A stretch of 64,000 nucleotides of DNA from VFJQ01 sp044226525 (GCA_044226525.1 JBGAGV010000006.1:248001-312000); one strand, 5' to 3'. Counted from the stretch's first letter, positions 43,504 through 53,198 are shown. The notes: generated by a model from the letters alone, not told the origin. Numbers and translations: made by a program.

Positions 43504-44487
43504 ATGCCCATCGTCGAAGCCCGCGCCCTCACCAAGGTTTACCGCACCTACAAAAAACAGCCCGGTCTCGCGGGCGCGGTGCGCGGACTTTTCCGACGCG
43601 AATACTCGGAAACCCGCGCGGTCGATCACGTGAGCTTCTCCATCGAAGAGGGCGAATTCGTTGGGTTCCTCGGACCCAATGGCGCGGGCAAAACCACAGC
43701 GCTGAAGATGTTGAGCGGCCTGCTCAACCCCACGAGCGGGGAAGCCCGTGTGCTCGACTTCACTCCGTGGGAACGCAAGGACGCGATGAAGCGGCAGATC
43801 TCGCTGCTCATGGGCCAGAAAAATGCGCTCTGGTGGGACCTGCCCGCGCGTGAATCGCTGGAACTTAATCGCGCGATCTACGGCATCGGTGAGGAGCAAT
43901 ACCACGCGATCGTGGACGAGCTCACCGTGCTGCTCGACGTGGGAGACAAACTCGATGTGATGGTGCGCGAGCTTTCGCTGGGCGAGCGCATGAAGTTCGA
44001 ACTCATCAGTGCGCTGCTTCATTCGCCACGCGTGCTTTTCCTCGATGAGCCGACCATTGGCTTGGATGTCACCAGCCAGCTCAAGGTCCGCGAATTCCTG
44101 CGCCGCTACAATTCCGAGCACGGCCTCACCACGATGCTCACCTCCCATTACATGGAGGATATTGAAGCGCTCTGCCGTCGTGTGATCGTCATCGACAACG
44201 GCCGCATCATGTTCGACGGCCCGCTGACCGCCATCGTGGAGCGATTCTCCACGCACAAGATCATCGGCCTTACCTTCAGCGAAACGCCGGAGTGTGACTT
44301 CACCAGCGCGGGCGAAATCGTCGAGCGAACCGACCGTGGGGTGAAGCTCCGCGTTGCCCGGGCTCGCGTGACCGAAGTCGCGCGCGACCTGCTCGCGAGT
44401 TGCCGGGTCCACGACATCAGCGTCGAAGATCCGCCGGTGGAAGATGTCATTCGTCAGCTCTTCGCCGAGCAGGCGCAATCAGCCTGA
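43504..44487 (+). CDS. ABC-2 type transporter ATP-binding protein, no permease visible
   Basis: 327 residues: Walker A GPNGAGKTT, Q-loop segment SLLMGQKNALWWDLPA, signature LSLGERMKFE, Walker B VLFLDEPTIGLD and the H-loop SHYMEDIE. The Q-loop region reading QKNALWWDLPARESLELN is typical of the subgroup whose partners are YhgE/DUF990-type ABC-2 permeases. Normally two permease genes follow, but here the next gene is convergent and unrelated, so the permeases must be elsewhere or lost. ATG 43504 is chosen; the long in-frame extension overlaps the M28 gene antisense. Substrate unknown. Confidence 0.9.
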   Translation: MPIVEARALTKVYRTYKKQPGLAGAVRGLFRREYSETRAVDHVSFSIEEGEFVGFLGPNGAGKTTALKMLSGLLNPTSGEARVLDFTPWERKDAMKRQISLLMGQKNALWWDLPARESLELNRAIYGIGEEQYHAIVDELTVLLDVGDKLDVMVRELSLGERMKFELISALLHSPRVLFLDEPTIGLDVTSQLKVREFLRRYNSEHGLTTMLTSHYMEDIEALCRRVIVIDNGRIMFDGPLTAIVERFSTHKIIGLTFSETPECDFTSAGEIVERTDRGVKLRVARARVTEVARDLLASCRVHDISVEDPPVEDVIRQLFAEQAQSA

Positions 44488-44491
44488 GCGG

Positions 44492-46165
44492 CTATCGCGT
44501 CCACTCCAGCACCTGCCCGTCCTTGAGCAGGCGCTCGCGCAGACTGGCCTGATCGACCTGTTGCACCGGTGCACCTTGATCGATCGCCAGCGCGGCCGCC
44601 GTCGCGGCGGATTGGCTGGTGACCATGAAGACCGGTTCCATGCGAATGCTGCTGAAAGCCGTGTGACTTGCGGAGAGGGCGAAGGTCACGAAGAGATTGT
44701 CGCACTCGCTCTGCTTCGGAACGATCGCCCCGTAGCCGATGGGATATGGCGGCGCCCCGTCGCGGCCCCCGGCGGTTTTCCCTTCGCGCGTCACCACGCC
44801 GTCCTTCACGATGCGCCGGATTTCGTGCGTGTCGGTGCCGTAGCTGCCGAGGCCGACTGAGTGCGGCGCGACCTGCTTTCCGAAAGTGTGATGCTCGGTC
44901 ATCACCAGATCGCTGACCATCCGGCGCGCTTCGCGGATGTAGAGCTGGTGTGGCCAGCCGCCGCAGTCGGTGAATTCATCGCGCGGCAGGCCGAAGCGTT
45001 TCATGTCGTCGCGCACCTTCACCGGCACGCGCGAATCGGTGGCGAGAAAGTGGAGCAGGCCGCGATGATAGTTCTCGTGGTCCAGCGCGATCTGCTCGCG
45101 GCGGGCGTAAGTGGCCTCGGGCCATTCCCAGCTCGCACCGGGCAGGTTGCCGCCGAAGGTCGCGGTGTTGAAGTCCCACTTGTCGTTTGGCAGTTCGTCG
45201 TGCTTGGAGAACCACCGCAGGTCCATGGCGTCGCCATTCGCGACGCACGCCGCGATAAATCGCACGATCAGTTCATACCGCTTCGGATCGTAATCCTTCG
45301 GCGGCTCAATCGGCAGCCGGTCCGGTGCGGTGGTGAGGCAGAGCCGGAAACAATACGCCTGCACTCCCGGAGCAGGATCGCCCGGTTTGCCCGGCTCACC
45401 GGCTTGGAGCAGCGGCAGCAGCCCGCTCTTCGGGTCGCCGGGAGTGACGTAGGGATCGAGCGGGAAGTCGCGATCCCACACGCCTTGGCCGCCTTTCAGT
45501 CGCCCCGTCGGCCCTGGCTGCAGATAGGTAGTGTGCGGCATGAAGCGCTCAGCGTAGTGAACGCCATTGTAGGTCTCGCCATACTTCGCATTTCCCTCAC
45601 GCGTGAGCGTGTAATTCACCCCGGCCTTGGCCATCAGATCGCCTTCGTAGGTGGCATCGATGAAGACCTTCGCACGGAAGGCGGTGCCGTCCTCGGTGGC
45701 GAACTCGACGAGGTGAGCCCCATCCTTCTTCACCCCCGCTAGCCGCGCCTGAAAATGCACCGCGACGTTCGCTTCCCGCGCGAGGTCGGTGAAGACCTTC
45801 TCCGCGACATGCGGCTCGATGGAATACGCGCCGCCCGTCGCGGGGCCGCCGCCCTTGCTTTCGAAAGCGCGGTCCCAAGCGAGCGTCTTGCCGTAGCTCG
45901 CCACCAGGCGGGTGAAGTATTCGCGTGCGATCCCGCCGACGGTGCGCGGATCGCCGATGTCCACGGCGCTGAGTCCACCCGACGTCATCCCGCCGAGGTG
46001 ACGCCCGGGTTCCGCGATGACGGCACGCTTGCCCATGCGGGCGGCTTGCACGGCAGCGGCGACGCCGCCGGAAGTGCCACCGTAAATACAGACATCGGCG
46101 TCGATGATTTCGGCGGCGACGACTTGCGTCGCGAACAAAGAGGCGAGAGCGAAGGAGCGGAGCAT
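44492..46165 (-). CDS. exported FAD-dependent oxidoreductase
   Basis: 557 residues of the FAD_oxidored family that is abundant in Verrucomicrobia and Planctomycetes. Signal peptide MLRSFALASLFATQVVA, then the FAD site ADVCIYGGTSGGVAAAVQAA and GRHLGGMTSGGLSAVD. Later landmarks are FIDATYEGDLMAKAGV and a C-terminal SDLVMTEHHTFGK region. Probably acts in the periplasm on a carbohydrate-derived substrate, but the reaction is unknown. Start 46165 is chosen for the signal peptide; the long in-frame extension upstream covers the aldolase gene. Last gene of the four-gene carbohydrate set, five bases after the aldolase stop. Confidence 0.88.
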   Translation of the reverse strand: MLRSFALASLFATQVVAAEIIDADVCIYGGTSGGVAAAVQAARMGKRAVIAEPGRHLGGMTSGGLSAVDIGDPRTVGGIAREYFTRLVASYGKTLAWDRAFESKGGGPATGGAYSIEPHVAEKVFTDLAREANVAVHFQARLAGVKKDGAHLVEFATEDGTAFRAKVFIDATYEGDLMAKAGVNYTLTREGNAKYGETYNGVHYAERFMPHTTYLQPGPTGRLKGGQGVWDRDFPLDPYVTPGDPKSGLLPLLQAGEPGKPGDPAPGVQAYCFRLCLTTAPDRLPIEPPKDYDPKRYELIVRFIAACVANGDAMDLRWFSKHDELPNDKWDFNTATFGGNLPGASWEWPEATYARREQIALDHENYHRGLLHFLATDSRVPVKVRDDMKRFGLPRDEFTDCGGWPHQLYIREARRMVSDLVMTEHHTFGKQVAPHSVGLGSYGTDTHEIRRIVKDGVVTREGKTAGGRDGAPPYPIGYGAIVPKQSECDNLFVTFALSASHTAFSSIRMEPVFMVTSQSAATAAALAIDQGAPVQQVDQASLRERLLKDGQVLEWTR

Positions 46166-46170
46166 CGTGG

Positions 46171-46971
46171 TCAAATGGGTTCCTGCGAATCCGGCGTGGC
46201 GAATCGTTCCGGCCTCAGCCGCTGTAAGTCGGCGTGCAGATTCGCGGTGAAGAGCCGCACGTCGCTGCTGTGGATGAACAGGTTCGCTCCTTCCGCAATG
46301 AACTCGCGGGCGAGGTCGAGATTGTCCCAAAAGTGAATGCCTGCGCCGATGCCAGCCTGCCGTGCTTTCGTGAAGATGGTGCGCGCGGCTTCGCGGAATT
46401 TGGGGTGCGTGTATTGCTCCGGCACGCCGAGGCTGCATGACAAATCGTGTGGGCCAATCAGCACGGCATCGAGGCCCTGTTCGGCGAGGATTTCATCGAG
46501 CGCCGCAATCGCGGGCACGCTCTCGATATTCACGATCAATGCGCGCCGATGCTCCGGGCGATCGAGATAGGCGGCGAGTTCGGGCTCCATTTCACCGCCC
46601 GCGAGAACCGCTTCGAGCTTCTTGCCTTTGAGCGGGCGCAGCTTCACAGCGCCACGTAACGCGCGAACCTGCGCGGCCGATTCGATGTAGGGCGCGATAA
46701 TTCCGGCCGCGCCGCCGTCGAGCGCCATCGTGGCGGCAAAGGGATCGGGCGACGGAATGCGCACGATCGGAGGCAGGCCGATTGCCTGATAAGCCTGGCA
46801 CATCCACGAGAGCTGATGGCGATCCATCGCGATGTGCTCGGTGTCGATGAATACGAAATCCAGTCCACATCCGCGCACCGATTGCAGCCAGCGCGGCGAG
46901 GGCGACACGATCAACGTGCCAAGCACGGACGAGCCGTGGTGGAGGGATTCAAGGAGAGTGGGGATGTTCAT
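46171..46971 (-). CDS. HpcH/HpaI-family aldolase/citrate lyase
   Basis: 266 residues, class II (metal-dependent) pyruvate aldolase fold. Motifs: LDFVFIDTEHIAMDRHQL (base histidine region), GIIAPYIESAAQVRALRGA, VNIESVPAIAALDEIL (metal-ligand Glu) and DAVLIGPHDLSCSLG (metal-ligand Asp). The family cleaves 2-keto-3-deoxy sugar acids to pyruvate and an aldehyde, so it may end a sugar-acid pathway. Start 46971 overlaps the stop of the sialidase-like gene; the FAD oxidoreductase follows after five bases. No signal peptide: cytoplasmic. Confidence 0.9.
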   Translation of the reverse strand: MNIPTLLESLHHGSSVLGTLIVSPSPRWLQSVRGCGLDFVFIDTEHIAMDRHQLSWMCQAYQAIGLPPIVRIPSPDPFAATMALDGGAAGIIAPYIESAAQVRALRGAVKLRPLKGKKLEAVLAGGEMEPELAAYLDRPEHRRALIVNIESVPAIAALDEILAEQGLDAVLIGPHDLSCSLGVPEQYTHPKFREAARTIFTKARQAGIGAGIHFWDNLDLAREFIAEGANLFIHSSDVRLFTANLHADLQRLRPERFATPDSQEPI

Positions 46972-48182
46972 CGTGGCGCGGAAAAAAGAGCGTTCGGTTT
47001 GGACCAGATGATCCTGGCCAGCAAGACGCGATTCGGATCGTGCAGCCGGTTCTTTGGTATCGCCATTTCGGAGCTGATGACCCACGTTTCTTGGGCGCTC
47101 ACGGCGAGCGGGGCGAAGCCGCCGGCAAGGTCGGCGCCTTCCTCGGGCATGAGAATTTGTTCCGTCGCGCGCAACACGCACAGCCTCTCGGGATCGACCT
47201 GCGCGATAAAAAGCGGGGCGCGGTTTCGGAAGACGTGGTCGTTGTTCGCGCCGCGCCGCGAATAGACGAGGTAAAGCGCGTCGCTGTGCGTAATCCAATG
47301 TTGCTGTGCGTTGTAGCTGCTGAGCGGTGCGCCGTCGTCGAACTTCCACTCGGTGAACGGCTCGTAGTGGATGCCGTCGTTTCCGCGCGCCACGTAGCCG
47401 GTCGCCTCCGCGCGCATCGTGAGGAAGTAGCGATCTCGATAGCGGCAGACCGACGGTTCGTAGAGTCCGCGCGGTTTTGGCACGGTGAACTCGGAGCCGT
47501 GTTCGCGATAGGTCAGCATTTCGCCATCGAAAGTGCAGCGGGCGACGATCGTCGTATAGCAGCGGCTGGCGGGATCTTTGCGGTAACGGATCGGCAGCAG
47601 GATGTCGCCATCCGGCAAATCGACGCGCTGATGGCAGCCTGAGTTCGGTTCGAGGAAGGGTTTTCCTTCGTGATCTTTTTGGGGCAGAGCGACCTGCTTC
47701 ATGCCGCTCCATTTCTGGGTGTCCGGAGAATAGACCGCATAGGCGACCTGCTCCATCGAGCGATCGTCCTTGCCTCCGCTATCCTTGGCGTCGGGCAGGA
47801 AGCCGAAGGTCTTTCCCGTGAGCAGGAGTTTGTGCGTCGAATCGTGCCATTGCGGGCAGATATCGCCCATCACCGTTTCGCGCCCGGAGCCTGAAACGCC
47901 GCGCGCGAGTGCGTCGATCCGTCGTGGCGAACTCCACGTTCTGGCACCGTCCGCCGTTTCCGTAAAAAACACGTCGCGGTAGCCATGCGATCCCCCTTTC
48001 TCGATTTGCTGCATGGTCACGATTACGCGGGCGGGATTCCCGGGGAGCGGCGCGGGGCGAGATTGCGACCAGTAAAACTCGGGCGGACTGGTGGCGACAA
48101 CTTGGTTCTCGATGCGGAACGGAGCCTCCGCCGCGAAGGTGGCCGACGAAAGTGCGATGAGCGTGAGGAGGCGAAGTCTCAT
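46968..48182 (-). CDS. exported sialidase-like (BNR-repeat) protein
   Basis: 404 residues. Signal peptide MRLRLLTLIALSSATFAA. The body reads as a six-bladed sialidase-type propeller, with an Asp-box-like turn (TADGARTWSSPRRID) and arginine-containing strands (DILLPIRYRKD, YFLTMRAEATGYV). Full sialidase catalytic residues were not all located, so it may be a binding protein or act on another glycan. Its position beside a sialate-O-acetylesterase-like protein and an aldolase supports a role in degrading an acidic, acetylated glycan (inference). It starts 42 bases after the acetylesterase stop and overlaps the aldolase start. Confidence 0.78.
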   Translation of the reverse strand: MRLRLLTLIALSSATFAAEAPFRIENQVVATSPPEFYWSQSRPAPLPGNPARVIVTMQQIEKGGSHGYRDVFFTETADGARTWSSPRRIDALARGVSGSGRETVMGDICPQWHDSTHKLLLTGKTFGFLPDAKDSGGKDDRSMEQVAYAVYSPDTQKWSGMKQVALPQKDHEGKPFLEPNSGCHQRVDLPDGDILLPIRYRKDPASRCYTTIVARCTFDGEMLTYREHGSEFTVPKPRGLYEPSVCRYRDRYFLTMRAEATGYVARGNDGIHYEPFTEWKFDDGAPLSSYNAQQHWITHSDALYLVYSRRGANNDHVFRNRAPLFIAQVDPERLCVLRATEQILMPEEGADLAGGFAPLAVSAQETWVISSEMAIPKNRLHDPNRVLLARIIWSKPNALFSAPR

Positions 48183-48224
48183 GCGACTTTTCGGGATGAC
48201 ACTGCCGGGTGAATGAGCACCGCC

Positions 48225-49790
48225 CTAATTCCACTCATCGGTCCGAAAAGGCGACGCGGGCAGGCCGGCAGCGTTGACGAGATTTCCTTTCGGATTTCCG
48301 GCCCACGCGTAGCGCACAGCGACGGGCTCGGTCACGCCATCGCTCGAGATCACGACTTTGCCGTCGATGACCTGCGCTTTGGCCCACACGAATTTCTGAT
48401 CGCTGCCGGCGATAGCGAAACCTTCGAGTTTGTCGCCTTTCGCTGCCTTGAGGCCTTCGGCTTGATCGAAGGTGAGGATCATCTTCGTGCCGTCACGCTT
48501 CGCCGAGCGGAAGAGCGGGCCGGACCACGGCGCGGTGCCTTTGCCATAGACGTCGTGCAGAACGACCCGGGAGAGGCGCGCCGCGAAGTCGGCTTTATTC
48601 GTGGGATGCCCGGCGTTTTTGGCATTCAGATCCATGGTGATGGCCATGCCCGTATGCGGCACGGCCAAAGCGCGGCGCATTCCGTCCCGCACCGAGACGC
48701 CCCAGCCTTTCGGTTCGCTCGGCTCTTTTTGCTCCTTCTGGGCGCCGGGAAGTTGCACCCACGCAAAGTAGAGCTGGTCTGCACCCCAGCGTGCGCGCCA
48801 ATCGGCGATGAGCTTTTGCAACTGCAGCCCATACAGCCCGGTAAATGGCCCGAGCGAATTTTTCTCGCCCTGATACCAGATGACGCCGCGCACGGTGTAG
48901 GGAACGAGCGGCGCGATCATGCCGTTGAACAAAGCGCCCGGTGCCATCACGCCGAGGTTCTTGAACGGCGAGGGTGCTTTCGGTGCGGGTTGTCCCGCCT
49001 TGGTCGCGGCGGCTCGTTCTTTCAGCCACACCGTTTTCTTTTCCAGAAATGCCTTCTGTTCCTTCTCGGGGTCGAGACCGGCGAGGTGTTTCGCCCAGTC
49101 ATCGAGCATCGGTTTGAAGGCGGGTTCGTGTTGTTGGGCTTCGAGGCTCGTCCACGCCTCGATCGGCGTGCCGCCGACGGCAGAGCAGACGATACCGACG
49201 GGCGTGTGAATTTGCGCATTCACATCGCGGGCAAAGAAATAACCGATGGCGCTGAAATCGGCGACGGTCTCCGGTGAGCACACCCGCCAGCGCCCGGGCC
49301 GATCGGACAGAGGCGCCGCCGGTGGCACGGGCGTTTCGTAGATCGCGTAAGGTTGGTCGTGCACGAAGAGCCGGATGTCCGGATGGTTCGCGGCAGCGAT
49401 GGCTTCGTCCGCGCCATCGACCAAACCGTGCATCTTGTCCTTCACCTTCATCTCCATGTTCGACTGCCCGGACGCTAGCCACACTTCGCCGATGAGCACG
49501 TCATTGATAGTCACCGTATTCTTGCCGCGGGCGGTGATGGTCAGCGCCTTGGCAGTGGGCTTCAGCGGATCGAGCCGGAGCGACCATTTTCCATCGGGAC
49601 CGGCTTCGGTCGATTTGCGCTGGCCGGCGATGGCGACGGTGACTTTTTCGGCCGGGGTGGCCCATCCCCACACGGCGGCTCCCTTGTCCGCCTGGAGAAC
49701 CATGTGGTCGGAGAAAATCGCGGGCAGTTTCACATCCGCACGCGCGGTGCAGACGACAGCAGCGAGGGCGATGACGCGGGCGAGGGACAT
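48225..49790 (-). CDS. sialate O-acetylesterase-like SGNH hydrolase (exported)
   Basis: 521 residues. Signal peptide MSLARVIALAAVVCTARA, a beta-rich N-terminal domain (FSDHMVLQADKGAAVWGWA), then an SGNH esterase with the nucleophile in WLASGQSNMEM and conserved VGGTPIEAW and VIWYQGEKN blocks. The family removes acetyl groups from sialic acid and plant or algal polysaccharides. ATG 49790 gives the signal peptide. First gene of the four-gene carbohydrate set, 88 bases downstream of the DUF1501 gene on the same strand. Confidence 0.9.
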   Translation of the reverse strand: MSLARVIALAAVVCTARADVKLPAIFSDHMVLQADKGAAVWGWATPAEKVTVAIAGQRKSTEAGPDGKWSLRLDPLKPTAKALTITARGKNTVTINDVLIGEVWLASGQSNMEMKVKDKMHGLVDGADEAIAAANHPDIRLFVHDQPYAIYETPVPPAAPLSDRPGRWRVCSPETVADFSAIGYFFARDVNAQIHTPVGIVCSAVGGTPIEAWTSLEAQQHEPAFKPMLDDWAKHLAGLDPEKEQKAFLEKKTVWLKERAAATKAGQPAPKAPSPFKNLGVMAPGALFNGMIAPLVPYTVRGVIWYQGEKNSLGPFTGLYGLQLQKLIADWRARWGADQLYFAWVQLPGAQKEQKEPSEPKGWGVSVRDGMRRALAVPHTGMAITMDLNAKNAGHPTNKADFAARLSRVVLHDVYGKGTAPWSGPLFRSAKRDGTKMILTFDQAEGLKAAKGDKLEGFAIAGSDQKFVWAKAQVIDGKVVISSDGVTEPVAVRYAWAGNPKGNLVNAAGLPASPFRTDEWN

Positions 49791-49877
49791 AGGAGGTGCC
49801 GTGAATCGTAAGCGCAGCCTCCGTGGCGCCAATGTCCCGTTGTTGGTATTTTTTTCAGACCGCCGCGGGCGATGACC

Positions 49878-51239
49878 TCAGCCCACGATATCGCGAGCGA
49901 CCTTGCCGCTCACGTTCGTTAGCCGGAAATCGCGCCCGGCGTAACGGTAGGTGAGGATTTCGTGGTCGAGGCCGAGCAGATGCAGAATGGTGGCGTGGAG
50001 GTCCTGTGTGTCCATTCTGCCCTCGGCGACCTCATCGCCCATGTCGTCCGTCGCGCCATGGCGATAGCCGCCTTTCACACCGCCACCCGCCATCCACATG
50101 GAGTAGCCGCGCCCGTGATGTCCACGACCATTGCCGTCGCCCTTGTCATCGTGCGGGCCGCGCCCGAATTCACCGCCCCAGATGATGAGCGTGTCGTCGA
50201 GCATGCCACGTTGTTTGAGATCGGTGATGAGGCCGGCGATGGGCTGATCGATGCTAGTGGCACGATCGCGCAGGCTCTGGCGCATATTGTTGTGGTGATC
50301 CCAACCGTTGCTGGTGAGCTGGATGAAGCGCACCCCTTTTTCCGCAAGACGCCGGGCGAGCAGGCATTGACGGCCGAAGTTGCTCGTGGCGCCGTTGTTC
50401 AAGCCGTAGAGGTCCTGAATCGCGGCGGGTTCCTTGTCAAGATCGAGCACGCCGGGCACGGAAGTCTGCATGCGGTAGGCGAGTTCGTAGGATTCGATGA
50501 CGCCTTCGAGTTCCGGGTCGGCGGGTTGTTTGGTGAGAAGCCGGCGGTTCATCCGCTGCACGAGGTCGAGCTGGCGGCGTTGATCGCTGCTGCCGAGACC
50601 GCTGTCGATGTTCGGAATGCCGTGTCCGCTGCCGGCGAGCCGCGTGCCTTGATAGGAGGCGGGCAGAAAGGCGGAGCCGTAATTCATCGCGCCGCCCTGG
50701 TCGTGAATGGGATCGATGGTGACAAAGCCCGGCAGATCCTCCGCCACGGACCCGAGGCCGTAGGTGATCCACGCGCCGACCGAAGGCCGCACAAAGGTTT
50801 CGCTGCCGGTGTGTAGCGCCACGGTGGCCTGCACGTGGGAGTTCGTGCGCGTCTGCATGCCGTTGAGCAGGCAGAGGTGGTCGGCTTGTTTGGCAAGGTT
50901 TGGGAACACTTCGGAGATCATCAGCCCGCTCTGCCCAGCCGGGTTGAACTCGAAGACCGAGCCGAGCAGTTGATGCGCCCCCCCCTTGCCGACTCTGGCG
51001 AGTTCGGGTTTCCAATCGAAAGTCTCGAGATGGCTCGGGCCGCCTTGCATGAAAAGGAAGATGACGCGCTTGGCGCGCGCCTTGAAATGCGGCTGCTTGG
51101 GCGCGAGCGGATTTACGCCGGCTTTTTGCGCCTGCTCGGCCGCGAGCGCGGAAAAAGCCATCCAGCCGAAACTCGCGCCGGTGAACTGGAGGAAATCGCG
51201 CCGCGTGCAGGGCGTGGCGATGGAGCAGTAGGTGTTCAT
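49878..51239 (-). CDS. DUF1501 protein (Tat-exported)
   Basis: 453 residues of a family hugely expanded in Planctomycetes and Verrucomicrobia. Twin-arginine signal CTRRDFLQFTGASFGWMA, then the family starts with RVIFLFMQGGPSHLETFDWKP and has sulfatase/phosphatase-like metal-site segments (MLDDTLIIWGGEFGRGP, GRGHHGRGYSMWMAGGG, DLHATILHLLGLDH). Function is not established; alkaline-phosphatase-superfamily similarity suggests hydrolysis of a sulfate or phosphate ester. It starts six bases after the DUF1549/DUF1553 gene, its standard partner. Confidence 0.93.
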   Translation of the reverse strand: MNTYCSIATPCTRRDFLQFTGASFGWMAFSALAAEQAQKAGVNPLAPKQPHFKARAKRVIFLFMQGGPSHLETFDWKPELARVGKGGAHQLLGSVFEFNPAGQSGLMISEVFPNLAKQADHLCLLNGMQTRTNSHVQATVALHTGSETFVRPSVGAWITYGLGSVAEDLPGFVTIDPIHDQGGAMNYGSAFLPASYQGTRLAGSGHGIPNIDSGLGSSDQRRQLDLVQRMNRRLLTKQPADPELEGVIESYELAYRMQTSVPGVLDLDKEPAAIQDLYGLNNGATSNFGRQCLLARRLAEKGVRFIQLTSNGWDHHNNMRQSLRDRATSIDQPIAGLITDLKQRGMLDDTLIIWGGEFGRGPHDDKGDGNGRGHHGRGYSMWMAGGGVKGGYRHGATDDMGDEVAEGRMDTQDLHATILHLLGLDHEILTYRYAGRDFRLTNVSGKVARDIVG

Positions 51240-51245
51240 GGGAGG

Positions 51246-53198
51246 TTAAAACACGTAGCGGAACTCGGCGCTGGCGAAGAGGGCTTGCACGAAGGTGGTC
51301 CAGCGATCGGCGGGGCGAAGGTCCTGGCCGGCGAGGTAATCGCGAGCGTCGGCGATTTCGTCGGCTGCGGGCTTGCGGGCGAGAACGCGGAGATAGGCGT
51401 GCTCGATGCGGCGGGTTTCGTCGATCTTTTCGGCGAGGAGGGCGTCCGCCGTATCGCGAGCGAGGTCTTCGACGAACCGGTTGTTCATGAAATAGAGGGC
51501 TTGCGACGAAACGGTGGTGACTTCGCGCTGGCCCTTGATCTGGCTCGGGTCGGGGAAGTCGAACAGTTCGTGCATCGACGGGAGTAGCGACCGCAGCACG
51601 GGCACGTAGATGGTGCGGTAGGGTGCATCTTCGCGCATGAGGCTGCGCGCACGCGCTTCGCGTCCCTTGCCGCCGAAGCCCGCAACCTGAATGCCCTCGG
51701 GACGCTCGAACTTGAGCTGGCCGGCGGCGAGCAGCAAGGTGTCGCGAATCGGTTCGAGTTCGAGCCGTCGCGGGCGCATGCGCCAGTAGAGGCTTTCGTC
51801 GGGCAGTGGCTGTCGCCCGGCGCTGCTGAGGCGGTAGGTGTGGCTGAGCATCATCGCGCGGATGATTTTTTTCACCGACCAGCCGCCTTCGACAAAACGC
51901 ACCGCGAGGTGATCGAGCAACTCGGGATGCGTCGGCGCTTCGCCGGTGATGCCAAAATCATCGACGGTGCGGACGAGGCCTGCGCCAAAGAGGTGCTGCC
52001 AGATGCGATTCACCATGACGCGCGCGGGGAGTGGATTTTGCGACGAGGTGAGCCACTGGGCGAGTTGGAGGCGGCCGCTGGTGCCCTTGGAAATTGCGTC
52101 CATTTTCGGCAGGCCGGGAATGTCGATGCTACCCCGCGGCGGGGCGTCGCCACGGTCCCGGGGATCGCCTTTGATGCGCAGTTCGCAGTCAGCGATTTCG
52201 CCCTCGGCCACGCCCATGACGCGATCGGGCAGAAAGCGAAAGACGGTGGGGTAACCCTTCGCCGGCATCATCGCGTCCGAGTCCATCATCGCTCCGGCCC
52301 CGCTCGGATTCCGTGTTCCAGATTTTACGCTGGCGAGAGCGGCCGAGGGGAGGCGCACGAGGTTATCTTCATCCACGTAACCGTTGGGGCCGAGACCGCG
52401 CGTGTCCACCTGGCCGGCGAGCGTTTCGGTGCTGTAGAAGATGCCGCCGAGGGCGTAATAATCGACCTGTTTGATCGGGTCGGTTTTGTGATCGTGGCAG
52501 CGAGCGCAGGCGACCGTGAGACCGAGGAAAGCGCGTGTGGTGACGTCGATCTGGTCGTCCACGCGATCCATCTCGAATTGCGAACCGCGGTCGGTGAGAT
52601 CCATCGAACCGAACGTGAGGAAGCCGGTAGCCACCAGGTTCCCGGCGCGTTCGGCAGGCGTCTTCGCGGGGAGCAGATCGCCGGCGACCTGCTCGGCGAC
52701 GAAGCGGTTGTAGGGTTTGTCGTGATTGAACGAGTCGATGACGTAATCGCGATAACGGAACGCGTAGGGGAAGACGGCGTTCATGGTGCGGCCGACGCTG
52801 TCGGCGTAATGCGCGACATCGAGCCAGTGGCGGGCCCAACGTTCCCCGAACCGTGGCGAGGCGAGAAGGCGATCGAGCACACGGGCGAAGGCCTGGTCAT
52901 CCGGCGCAGGATCGCGCACGAAGGCGTCGATTTCCTCCGGGGATGGAGGAAGACCCGTGAGATCGTAGGTCGCGCGGCGCAGCAGGGTGACGCGGTCGGC
53001 GTCATGGTTCGGCGCGATACCCTTGGCTTCGAGTTGCGCGAGGATGAAAAGGTCGAGGCCGTCCTTGAGCCAGGGTCGATCCTTCACCGTGGGGATGGAT
53101 GGCTTGGCGAGAGGTTTGAAAGACCAGGGCTGATCTTTTGCGAGCGAGGAAGAAAGGGGGATGACCAGTGTTAAAAGCACCGCTCCTACTGCAGCCAT
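51246..53198 (-). CDS. DUF1549/DUF1553 protein (exported)
   Basis: 650 residues. Signal-like N-terminus MAAVGAVLLTLVIPLSSSLA. The DUF1549 domain (about 45-250) includes RRATYDLTGLPPSPEEIDAF, FGERWARHWLDVAHYADS and the CARCHDH motif resembling a haem-binding CxxCH. The DUF1553 domain (about 360-640) includes NRIWQHLFGAGLVRTVDDFG and SHTYRLSS. No PSCyt1/cytochrome c domain precedes it, so it is the short version. GTG 53258 is an alternative start. It forms the usual pair with DUF1501 and follows the M56 gene on the same strand. Confidence 0.93.
   Translation of the reverse strand: MAAVGAVLLTLVIPLSSSLAKDQPWSFKPLAKPSIPTVKDRPWLKDGLDLFILAQLEAKGIAPNHDADRVTLLRRATYDLTGLPPSPEEIDAFVRDPAPDDQAFARVLDRLLASPRFGERWARHWLDVAHYADSVGRTMNAVFPYAFRYRDYVIDSFNHDKPYNRFVAEQVAGDLLPAKTPAERAGNLVATGFLTFGSMDLTDRGSQFEMDRVDDQIDVTTRAFLGLTVACARCHDHKTDPIKQVDYYALGGIFYSTETLAGQVDTRGLGPNGYVDEDNLVRLPSAALASVKSGTRNPSGAGAMMDSDAMMPAKGYPTVFRFLPDRVMGVAEGEIADCELRIKGDPRDRGDAPPRGSIDIPGLPKMDAISKGTSGRLQLAQWLTSSQNPLPARVMVNRIWQHLFGAGLVRTVDDFGITGEAPTHPELLDHLAVRFVEGGWSVKKIIRAMMLSHTYRLSSAGRQPLPDESLYWRMRPRRLELEPIRDTLLLAAGQLKFERPEGIQVAGFGGKGREARARSLMREDAPYRTIYVPVLRSLLPSMHELFDFPDPSQIKGQREVTTVSSQALYFMNNRFVEDLARDTADALLAEKIDETRRIEHAYLRVLARKPAADEIADARDYLAGQDLRPADRWTTFVQALFASAEFRYVF

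Noticed and set aside
44492..49790. Standard sialic acid catabolic operon
   Set aside because: No nanA lyase, nanK/nanE or sialic acid transporter is present, and the aldolase is of the HpcH/HpaI family.
51840..53174. 444-codon plus-strand frame
   Set aside because: Antisense to the DUF1549/DUF1553 gene.
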